From Ustulina deusta (taxonomy: Eukaryota > Ascomycota > Sordariomycetes > Xylariales > Xylariaceae), in NCBI GenBank assembly GCA_023159155.1, contig JAJNNX010000047.1:186001-250000 (forward strand): DNA of 64,000 bases, read 5' to 3'. Both the position numbers and the translations under genes were made by a program. A model generated the notes under the pieces. That model made no database searches. It saw only the letters and a list, made by a program, of their open reading frames with translations, and was not told the DNA's origin. This document shows positions 50,462 to 60,990 of this stretch, one piece after another (within the stretch, counting starts at the first letter, position 1; every line of letters starts with the position of its first letter).

Positions 50462-50729
50462 TGTTGGATTAATCGTACGCAATTAGCTAGGGCACTTACG
50501 GACCCCTTCGTACGAAGGGGTCTGGCCAAGGGGTCTAGGCCAAGGGGTCCGGCTAGGGACCACCTACAGACCCCTTCGTACGAAGGGGTATATAGGGGGC
50601 TCCCACCTACCCATTTCTTTCCTTTCTTTTCTTCCTTTAAGTGTGGCATATAGTGAATAGACTATATTCCACCAACCTTGCAAGCATGTACTGCTGCCTT
50701 AGAAATATGCAGTACACTCCATTCAAACA
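50462..50729 (+). mobile_element. Solo LTR, un-mutated, nested in the RIP-altered retrotransposon
   Basis: 268 bp running from TGTTGGATTAATCG to CCATTCAAACA, flanked by an exact 5-bp duplication CTAAT (50457-50461 and 50730-50734). It keeps normal G+C in a host sequence that is almost pure A+T. Inside are a perfect 22-bp palindrome (50501-50522), a second nearly identical one (50569-50590), two copies of GGCCAAGGGGTC (50524 and 50538), and a TATATA box at 50589-50594 followed by a CT-rich tract. The TGTTGG start is common in Copia LTRs. The short minus-strand frame across it is not a gene. Confidence 0.85.
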
Positions 50730-52757
50730 CTAATAAAAATAGATTATTTAGCTAAATTAATTATTATTTTTAAGTTTTTATTAAAATGTTTTATTTTATT
50801 AATTATTTAATACTAATAATAATATTATAGCTAAAATTAATAATTTAAAATATTTAGTTTTTAAATTATTAATTATTAATTTTTATAATATATATTAAAT
50901 ATTTATAAACTTTATTAACTATTTTGCTTTAATAGTTATAAAACTTTTAAAGTTTAGCTAGTTAAACTATTTTTATTTTTAATTATTATTTAACTTATTA
51001 TATAAATTTATAATTAATTATTAAAAAAATATAAGCTTTAATATTATATAAAGCTAAAATTTTTATTTTAATATTATTAATTTATAATTAAATAAATATT
51101 TTAAAAATAATTAATTTGTTTTAATTATATATTTTAGCTAAAGCAAATAAAAAAACTAATAAAAAAGTTTTTATTAGTTTTATTTGTTTTTTAAATTAAA
51201 TAAACTACTAGAACTATTTTTATTAAAGTTTTTTTTTGTTTATTAAATATTTAAAACTTTAAACTTTTAGTTAAAATAGTTAATTAATATATTTTTTTTT
51301 TATTATAAATAAAATAAGTTTTATTATTTTAATAAGGTTTTTTTTTTTTATAATTAGTGTTTATTTTAATTGTTTTAAAATAAATCTTTTAAAACTTTTA
51401 AAATTAGTTAAAAATTAGTAGGCCGGTTTGCTAAAAATTTAATTATTTAAATTAGATTTTTATTTAATTAAACTAATAAGTTTAATTTATTAATAGTTTT
51501 TATAAGCTTACTTAGTATTATATACTAATTTAATAATTTTATTAGTAAATAATTTATAAAAAATATTTAAATTTATAAAAACTTTATATAAGTTTTTTTT
51601 TAAGTTTATATAAAAATAGTTTTATAATTTATATTTTTATTATAATTTAGCTAATTAATATTTTTAAATTAAACTATTAAATATAAAAATAAACTTATTA
51701 ATATTTTTATTAGTTTTATATATATAAACTTAAAATATTTTATAAACTATAACTATTTAATTAAAATTATAATAAATTATTAATAAAGTTTAAATTATTT
51801 TAATAATATTATTAAATAGTTTTTTAATTAAATAAAAATTTATTTTTATTAATTTTTTAGTATATTTTTTTAATTAGCTTATAATATATTAAAATTAGCT
51901 ATTTTTAATTTAAAATATAATAATATTTTTATTTAGCTTTTTTATTAATTTATAAACCTAATTATTAAATAAAGCTTTATTTTTTATAAACTTATTAAAA
52001 TTAATTTTTTATATTTTAGGTTTTTTAATATAAATAAAGTTTAAAGCGCTAAAAAATAAGCTAATAAAATAAAAAACAAATAAAATAATAAAACTAAAAA
52101 GTTTAAAATTAATATTTTTAAATATATTTTTATTATTAAATTATAGTTATTTTTTAAAAATACTAAAATAAACGTATTAAAAAATTAATTTTTTATTTTT
52201 TTTATTTATTAAAACAGTTTTATTAAAATTAATATAAAGTTATAAGCTTATATAACTATAATATTTAATATTATATTTTTAAATATATTATTTATTTTAA
52301 ATAGTTTTAGTTCTAGTTTAAATTTTATTTTTTTAAGTTTTAATTTTTTATTTTTTTTAGATTTTTTTTTAAATATTAGTTTATTTAAAACGTTTATAAA
52401 AAAATCTAGTCCTTAATCTTTTTTGTTTTTATAAAAAAAAAGATTTTAAAATTATCTAATAGTAAAAAGCTAACTATACTTAAAAATTAAAATTATTTTA
52501 ATTATTTAAAAATTAAAAATAAAATAAAAATATTTAAAATTAAGTTTTTTATAAATTATTAGTTTTTAAATTATATAAAAATTAAAAGTTTTATTAAAGT
52601 TATATTAAAATTAGATTTATATTATAAAATATATAATTTTTTATATTAAATATATAACTAAAAAAAAAAATTTATTTATATTTTATTAATTATAACAAAA
52701 TAAAAAATATATATTTATTAAATATTTATTAATAAATAATTAGTAAGCTTAAAATAG

Positions 52758-52987
52758 TATTATAATTAGGTAAATAAAACTTTTATAGCTAGTTTATTAA
52801 TATTATAAATAAAAACTTTAAACTAAAAAAAAAAAAAAAAAAAAAGTTAGAGTTTATAAAATAAATAAATATAAACTTTATATATATAGCTATAAAGTTA
52901 GGTTGGTCCATACATAGATTTTCTATTTTATTGCTATATAGGTCTAGAGTTCTTACAAGTCTTGCTAAGACTATACTAACTGTTATA
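52758..52987 (-). repeat. LTR, right copy (5' LTR in element orientation)
   Basis: Partner of 46679-46913. Its TG start has become TA (TATTATAATTAG) while the far end keeps CTGTTATA. It contains a run of 21 A at 52827-52847 where the left copy has a mixed A/G tract. Confidence 0.8.
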
Positions 52988-52992
52988 TATAA

Positions 52993-55900
52993 TACTACTT
53001 TAGGATTTTTGCTTTTTTTTAATTAATTTTTATTTGTTTTTTTTTACTTTTTTAAAAAAACATAGTTCGAACTAAATATTTTAGAGTTTAAAATAGCTAA
53101 TGCTAATTTTTTATTTTATATAATATTATTATTAAATATAGAAATAATATAAATTATAGTACAAAATAGAAATATATATTAAATATACTATTATAGTATA
53201 AATTAAAGATCTATAAAGAGGGTATTAAGCGTATAAGCTTAGTATTTATATTATTTAAATATAAACTAAAGTACTAAAGTTTAAAAAAAATAAAAAAATA
53301 AAAAAAAAAGAATTAAGTTATAAAAGCGCTTTATTACTACTTCTATTATAAATATTAGCATTTTAAATAATAGCTACTATAGATATAAACAGTACTATTA
53401 TTATAAAGAGGCTAGATATAACATAATAATTTTTAGCTTTAAGCTTTTTAATAGTGCTATATTTGTTTAGTATATAACTATAAATATAAATAGCGCTAAA
53501 TATAAATAGATATAGATATTTTATTTTTGTTATATTAGCTAGATAGGCTTTTTTAGATATATTTATGCTTTTTATCTATGTTTTCTATTGCTACAAAGGT
53601 TTATATTTCCTGGCTTATATTCCTAGAATACCTAGTTACTAATAATAGGCTTTCTATAGCTCGGGAGAGTAATAAATAGTAATAGATATAAAAATAGTAA
53701 ATATTAGTTTTAGAAAAATAGTAGCTAGAAATATTATAATAATAATTAATAATTTTATTATAATAATAAAAATAGTGTTTATTTGTAATATTTTTAATAT
53801 ATAACAAATAATATCTATATATTGCAATATTATAGAAAAATTTTCTAAACTTTTTATAATATTTTTATATCTATATATAGGTATAAAGCTAGAATATTGC
53901 TTAAGATAAGTTAGCGCGCGCTAAAAGCTAAAAAGCAGTAAAAGCTAGGGTACTTAATAAACGTACTATATAATATATGTATTTTTATTAAGGGCTTTAG
54001 CAGGTGTATAAAAGTTATTAATTTATTACTTTAAGCAGGGTTATAGATTATATAAATAAAAAAATAAAAAAAGATTATTATTTTTAAATAATAAGGTCTT
54101 AATATAATAGCGGCTTAGCTTGGTTTTAATACTATAAATAAAGTAAGCTAAAATTAGTATATTAAAATAACTTGTTTAATATATATTAATAATATAACGG
54201 ATTTGCTTGCGGTTAAATTTAGGGCTAGGCCTAAAACATAGACAGCCCTCTAGCGTAAGTTAGTAAAGGACTAGGGCTATAGGAGCAAGATTTTAATTAA
54301 CTTTATATTTTTATTGCGTTAGTTTAATAATAATAAAATAGTTATATATTACTACAAAAGATTTTTATTTTATTTTTTATATTAGTTATATTATGATTTA
54401 TTATATTATATTATATATAAAGTTATATTAAATATATTTTAGGCTATAAATTTAGTTATTTTTTTATACTAGTAGCTTTTAGACAGCGTTTTAGTCTATA
54501 TAGCATACTTATATAGTATAAAAATAAAAAAGGAAATATTTAACCTATTAAACTAAATATAAATTATTTATATCATGTTTTAATATTTTAAAAAAATAAT
54601 AATTTTATTTTTAAGTCTATTTTAATAAACTAATATAGTATTTTTATATTAGAGCTAAACTATTTGTTTTTGTTTTTACTGCTTATAAATAATTTGTTGC
54701 CTAGTTAATAATATTAAAAAATAATATATATAAAGCTTAATAAAACTATAATAGATTTTTTTATACTTAGTTATATTAAAAACTAGGCTAAATATTTTAT
54801 AGATTAGGTTTTTATACTAATATTAATACTAAATATTAGTTCTAAGCTTTATAATAATTGCTTTTTTTTTAAAAGTTGGTTTTTATAATAATATATTAAT
54901 AAGATTTATTTTAAAAATTATAGGCAGTATAGCGCTTATGTTCTAATAATAAAACCTATATTAATATTTTGTTAGATTAAAAATTATTATATTTTATATA
55001 ATTATTGCTAGCTAAAAAACATTTTAATATATATATTTATTTCTATTTAAAAAAAAAGCAATATTATAATAATAATCTATTGGGGCTATACTCTGTTATT
55101 TAAAAGATTATAGCAAAGTAGTTGCGATTTTTAGACTTTTTTATTTTAAAAAAAGGGCGGAATAAAAAAAAACAAAAGCCTAATCTTAAGGGTTAGCATT
55201 CCTTTCTTTTTTTTAAATCCTTTTTATAACTTGCCCTAAACTAAACTAAACTTGTTAAATATAATAACTTTGCTAGCGCTTATAGTATAAGACTAAATAG
55301 CTCTAGGCCTAGCTAGTGTTTTTCTGCTTTAATCCAGTATATCTATTATTATAACTATAACGCTAAAAATGCAACCTAAATAAACAAAGAAAATTAATGC
55401 TTATTTTAGTACTAAATATAACCATAAAACCAGAAATATTAATAATAAATATAAATATAATATAATTATTTATTCTTAAGATTATTTATAAAATATATAG
55501 ATTTTATTTGTATTATAACTAGTATAAATAATTTATATTAAATAAGTATTTTATTTTATATTTGCTAGTTTAATAGTTTTTATCGTTGCTGCTTAATTAA
55601 TATATATAGTAATATAAACAGCTATTTTAATATATAAACTACTTTAGTTATTTAAGTAATAATATAGCTAATAAAAATAAGCAGAAATATTTTGTTACAA
55701 AATTTTTTTTTTTTAAAAATAGCCTTAATTTAGCCCTAAATTGCAACCATTTTGTTATAATTAATTATTATTTTAGTATTTATAGCGCTAATTAAAAAAG
55801 GCAGTTTTTAAAGCTTACTATATTTTCGGTATAATCTAACTATAAATGTTAGTATTAAAATTGGGGTTTTTATTATATTTTTTTTAATATATAATTATAT

Positions 55901-56380
55901 ATTTTAAAAAAAATATATATAAAATATAGCTAAAAAATCAAATAATACTAATTTTTAAAACAATACTATTTTAAGTAATATTATACTAATTTTTTATACT
56001 AGATTATATAACTAATAAATATAAAAACTGCTATACTAATAAATTAAAACTATATTAAAATATTTTTATTGCTTAAAATCTTAAACTTATATTAATATAT
56101 TATTATAGAACTACTAGCGTACTAACTTTTTTTTATACCTATAAATTAACTAGCGCTATTAGCTAATATTTATAAATATAACTATTTAAATTAATTATAT
56201 TAAGCAATATTAGTTTTAATAAAAAATTACTATAAATATAATATATTTATAATAAGCTAGAACTAATTCTAATTATAATATTTTAATATTTTTAAATATT
56301 ATTTTATAAAATATATATAAGCTTGCCCTTAATAATCCTTTTAGTTTTAAATAACTATACTTATTAAGCATACTAGTTTA
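52993..56380. repeat. RIP-degraded relics, unclassified
   Basis: No intact gene. 53600-53660, 53880-54020, 54190-54290 and 55080-55380 are less AT-rich patches; GCGCGCGC occurs at 53915-53922. The frame at 53601-53807 on the minus strand is Tyr/Asn/Ile low-complexity and looks accidental. Confidence 0.4.
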
Positions 56381-56449
56381 TTAGGTGTTTAAAGCGTTGC
56401 TAGGAAAGGCTTGCCTGTTTAAGGTTAGACTTAAAGTTAATTTATAAAA

Positions 56450-56680
56450 AAGGGGCTGGCTTAAAAGTCCGAAGTAGAAAGTCTAGAATAACTGACTTAT
56501 AGCCCAAATCAAAAAGGTTAGAGCGGTTTGGCCAAGCGACTAACACTTCGGCTAGCGATGCACCCGGCTTACAAAGTCTGACTAGCATGGGCGGCCTGGC
56601 TGTTATAGGTCCCCGGGGTAAAAGTGGGGTTATTTTAGCTGATCCTAGCTGTGCGGCCTTAATGGTATAGGTAGTACTAT
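56450..56680 (+). other. G+C island, possible tRNA-derived SINE
   Basis: A balanced-composition block in AT-rich DNA. TTTGGCCAAGCGAC (56527-56540) resembles the A box of Ser/Leu-type tRNA promoters, and AAGTCTGACTAGC some 45 bp later loosely resembles a B box. No cloverleaf can be folded, so it is not a tRNA gene. A poly-A or T-rich tail could start at 56695. A tRNA-derived SINE or another small repeat is possible. Confidence 0.25.
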
Positions 56681-56809
56681 TATATGCTATTTATACAAAA
56701 AACTTTTTTTAAATTATTTTATTTAATTATTTCTATTTTGTAAACTATAATGCGAATAGAACGCTTATTTTGATCGAAACAAAAAAAAAAAAATCACCCT
56801 TTAACTATT

Positions 56810-58350
56810 AGAAACGGAGTACTATCCTACTTTTTAAATATTTTTTTTATGTATTTTTTGTACGTTTTATTATTATTATTTAATTTTTTTTTTTTTTTTT
56901 CTAAAGAATTTTTTTTTAACTAACTAATTTTTAATAAATATTTAATAATATATTTATATTTTTTTTACTAAATCTAAAATCTAATATTAACTTTAAATAA
57001 ATATTTTTATTTTTAGTACTATAAAAGCAACTAATATAAAATATAACTAATTTATTATTATTAATAGCAATATATATAATTTTAAAATCTTTTTAGTTAT
57101 AACTAATAAAATTTATATTATTAAAAATATATATTTTATTAGAATTATTAGCTATAAATCTTATTTTTTTTATATAAATATTTGCTAATTTTACTAAAAT
57201 AGCTTAATAATAATCTTATTTTTTAGTTAAACTAAGGACTAAAATAACTAAAAGGTCCCAAAACCTAAAAATATAATAGATCCTTTTATTTACTAGTACT
57301 TTTCGGCCCTTTATATTAGGGTCTTAAAGTAGCATAATAAAGTTATAGTTTTTCTTTTTTCTTTTTTGAGCTAGCTCTAAAAATGGTATGGACTCTAGTT
57401 GCTCAAAGGTTGTAGTTCCCTAATTATTCCTTAAAGGAGCAAGAGCCTAAGAAGTATTACCGAAAATATTTTTGAATCTACTGCTTTTAGTCTTTATACT
57501 GTTGTTGGACTAACTATTATTGGACTGACTATTGTTGGACTAACTATTGTTGGACTGATTGTTGGATTGACTGTTGTTGGATTGACTATTGTTGGACTGA
57601 CTATTGTTGGACTGACTATTGTTGGATTGACTATTGTTGGACTGACTATTGTTAGACTGACTATTGTTGGATTGACTATTGTTGGACTGATTGTTGGATT
57701 GACTGTTGTTGGATTGATTGTTGTTGGATTGATTGTTGTTGGACTGACTATTGTTGGACTGATTGTTGTTGGACTGACTATTGTTGTTGAATTGATTATT
57801 GGACTGATTGTTGTTGGACTGATTGTTGTTGGACTGATTGTTGTTGAATTGATTATTGGACTGACTATTGTTGGACTGATTGTTGTTGAATTAATTATTG
57901 TTGGACTGATTGTTGTTGTTTGCTATTTCTTGATTTATAGTACTTTGAATATAATAGAGTAAAACGTTGAATATGTTTGCAACTTGTTTTAATAAAAAAT
58001 ATATATAAGATGACTATTGCTATTAAAATAATAGTAAGTTATTTATTATTTATATAGTAGAATTATATGTGCTTTATAACTGTTTGATTTATGTGCTAAT
58101 ATATATTTTATTTTTTAAGTTTTAAAATATTAATTTGCTTTTGTTTAGATAAGGGTAGCAATAGATCTAGGAAGATAGGTTTTTAATAATAATCGGTGCC
58201 TAAGCATTGGCATAGTTATTATATGCGCCGGCTCTAATAATTATAGCCGCCTAGCTATTATTAAGCTTGGTATAGAGTTAGTAGGCAGTTAGTAGCGCTG
58301 TTTTATTTTTAAAAGCAGAAAACTTTGACCGGCGGAATACTTGCTAATAT
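56810..58350 (-). pseudogene. RIP pseudogene with Q/N/S-rich tandem repeats
   Basis: On the minus strand one frame can be followed for about 1.1 kb (58000 to 56900), with a probable extension to 58350. All interruptions that I saw are TAA or TAG where CAA or CAG fits. Order: IFNVLLYYIQSTINQEIANNN; then roughly 28 repeats of SQSNN or QSNN (57490-57900); then FGNTS, APLRNN, TTTFEQLESIPFLELAQKRK (57480-57350); a hydrophobic FRFWDLLVILVLSL (about 57280-57230); and a Lys-rich tail (KRTKNT) near 56850. Upstream, IIIRAGAYNNYANA (about 58200-58240) may belong to the same gene. The opposite frame 57567-57962 (VGLTI repeats) is a shadow. I do not recognise the family. Confidence 0.5.
57490..57915 (-). 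repeat. 15/12-bp tandem repeat encoding SQSNN/QSNN
   Basis: Units such as GACTATTGTTGGACT (15 bp) alternate with 12-bp forms and an 18-bp form, so changes in unit length keep the frame of three. On the minus strand this gives Gln/Asn/Ser-rich sequence, as in prion-like or low-complexity domains. Frame-preserving length changes argue that it expanded while the gene was coding. Confidence 0.8.
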
Positions 58351-60990
58351 ACTTAACAAGCTAGATTTGTTTTTTTAATAAAACTAAAAAGCTAAATATT
58401 GGTTAATAAGCGTACTTATTAGGCTATAATCTTGCTCCTTTTCTAATGTTATATTTTATATGTATGCTTTTAAATAGGTAAAAAAATAATTATAAAAAGT
58501 ATTACTTTTTTTTTATATATATAACTTATAGTATTTAATAAAAAGTATTATTTATTTTTTCTATTTAATAATATAACTAAATATAATTACTAAAAAGTTA
58601 AACAAGTTTTTTTTTTTTTTTTTTTTTTTTAAATAAATACTTAAGTACTATTATTATTTCTAATCAACTAATTTATTATTTTTAAATAGCTTAGCTACTA
58701 AATCGTTACTATTACTATAAATTTATTTTTAGTTTTACAAATTAATAAAAAAGCATTTTTAAAAAGTCCAACACTTTAAAACGTATATATAGAAAAAAAA
58801 TTGCTATATATATTAAGTAATATAATAGTTATACTATTTATTACAAATTAAAAGCTAGTATTTTTAATAAAGCTTGTTTTATTATTCCTAATAAGTTTTT
58901 TAGGCTAGATAACTTTAATACTATTATAAATTAATAATCTATATTTATACTATTTATAAAGATCTTTGCTATAATTAGATAATTCTTTAGTATTAAGAAT
59001 AATATTAAGCTATTTTTTATTAAAAACCTAAGTATAGCTATATTTAGTTCGGCCCTAGTATTATAAAATAATAATATAGTAGTTTTAATATCTAGCTTTA
59101 ATTCTAATAAGCAAGATCTTTATTTAGTAGCACTTAGGCTTATTATATTAAGTTTATTAAACTCTTTTAGTTAAGAGTAGCTTACGGATAGTAATAATAG
59201 TGCTATTCCGGGCGCTTTCTATGTTCCGAACAAGTATATCTTTCTATTAAGCCTACTTTTAAACTAATTAAGAAAGTATTCTTATAGATCTATAGATCGC
59301 TTATTAACTTTATTTTTATTAGTATTACTATCTTTGTTACTATTATCTTTCCCGCTATTACTAACAACACTATTATAATTGCTATTTTTATTAGCTAATC
59401 TGGACAGCTTAGAGAGCAACATAGTCTTTATGGTTAGCCCTTAGCTAACTTTTCTATATAAGCAACAAGACTTAGTTTTATTAATTAAAGAGTATATAAA
59501 GGACTAAGCTTAAAAAAGAAAAAACTTGCTTTAGATATAGATAATCTTTTATATAACTTAAAAAAATATCCTAAAGCTTTATTAAGCTACTCTAGCTATA
59601 TAATATATATAATAAATAGATTTATATAAATATTATTATCTTGTATTTATTATAAAGGTTATTAACTAATAGGTAAAAATAGTATAGTAGTAATAGAACC
59701 TAACTTTTTAATTAATAAAAGATAATATATAAGCAATCTTTTTTATTACTATTTTTTTAATTTTTTATATAATGTTTTTATTTAGGTAGAAAATATTAAC
59801 CGGCTTATTAACTGTTTTTTTAATCCTAAAAGCTTGCTATTTATTAATTTTATTTTAATAGCTTACTATATATTAGAATAATAATAATAAAAAAAGCGCT
59901 AGTAGTACTACTATTAATATATTAAATATATATATTTTAACTAGTATTATAGTTTTATAAATAAAAGCGGCTGCCTACTTATATAATTTTGTATTACTAG
60001 TAGTTTTAAAAATATAAATTAGTTTTTTTATAGTAAAATTTTAGAAGTAAGCACAAAAAACTTTTTTTTTTTTTTTTTTAGTTTTAGTGTATTCTATTAA
60101 AAAAAACTAGGTAGGGATAGTTTTTTTTTTTACTAATTTTTTAATTTTTATAGTAGTTTTTAAGTTTATTAAATTATTATAGTTATTAATAAAAATGTTA
60201 ATTTTGGTATGCTAGGTGTGTACTATAGCTATAATAACTAGAAAAACAAACTTTGTTTGGTTTAAAAAGTATACTATTTTTATAAAAGGACTACTGCCTA
60301 GGACTAAGATTAGGGTTTTTATAACTAGCTTTTTAAAAAACTCGATTAGATTTTTTATAAAATAAAATATATTGTTTAGATTCTAATATCTAAGCTATTT
60401 AGCTAGATACTTAGTTGTTCTTTTTTTATGTTCTTTTTTTTGCAAGTGTAGGTAGTTGTTTGATTTTCTATAGTTCTTATAACTATAGGCATATAAATAA
60501 TTATTAATATATATTAGGTAACAAATATTTAAAAGAATAGTATTTATGGAATGTGGGTCTAAATAAAAAGTATAGCAGTTGCTAAGGTAGTGTTTAAACA
60601 AGAACTTTATAGTAAAACAGAAAAAAAAAAAAACAATATATAATAAGATATAAATTCTAGTATAAAGGTTATTTTAAAACATTATATTTTAAATAAAATA
60701 AGCTGGCAAATCTTTGTTACTTAAGCAGTTATAAATTTTATTTAAGCTTTTCTTTAGAACATTAAATATATAGTATAGTCCTACTTTTTTTATAAACTTT
60801 TTAAAATGCTTAATAAAGATTAGTACTTATAGGTCTAATATATATAATATAAAAATAATATAAATATAAGCGCTTAAAATATAAATAAAGGCCTAGAAAT
60901 ATTACTAGATATTATCTAAGTTAATAGAATTAACATAAATAATAATATACTTAATATTTTTAAGCTGATTATAGATATATTAGATAAAAA
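58351..60990. repeat. RIP-degraded relics
   Basis: AT-rich with no gene seen. 59160-59430 is less mutated and includes ATTACTATC/ATTATC-type near-repeats. The frame at 60395-60601 on the minus strand is Tyr/Asn-rich and unsupported. Confidence 0.4.
58607..58630 (+). repeat. Poly-T tract, 24 bases
   Basis: An uninterrupted run of 24 T. It could be the complement of a retroelement poly-A tail, but no element end is recognisable beside it. Confidence 0.8.

Larger units (their letters stand above)
46679..52987 (-). mobile_element. LTR retrotransposon, RIP-inactivated, probable minus orientation
   Basis: Paired LTRs of about 235 and 230 bp bound an internal region of about 5.8 kb, of which 268 bp plus a 5-bp duplication come from a nested solo LTR. 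On the minus strand the LTR would start TGTAACAG and end TGTGACA. The interior is T-rich on the plus strand, the reverse of the Gypsy element at 14885, and an A-rich tract on the minus strand adjoins the left LTR where a polypurine tract would be. All three point to a minus-strand element. No RT or integrase motif survived well enough for me to decide between Gypsy and Copia. Confidence 0.75.

Noticed and set aside
50452..50649. 65-codon minus-strand frame
   Set aside because: It lies across the solo LTR and its palindromes; it is a by-product of higher G+C.
56515..56600. tRNA gene
   Set aside because: No acceptor stem or cloverleaf can be formed around the A-box-like motif.
57567..57962. 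131-codon plus-strand frame of VGLTI repeats
   Set aside because: It is the antisense of the SQSNN repeat array. The minus frame extends into non-repetitive coding-like sequence on both sides, while the plus frame does not.
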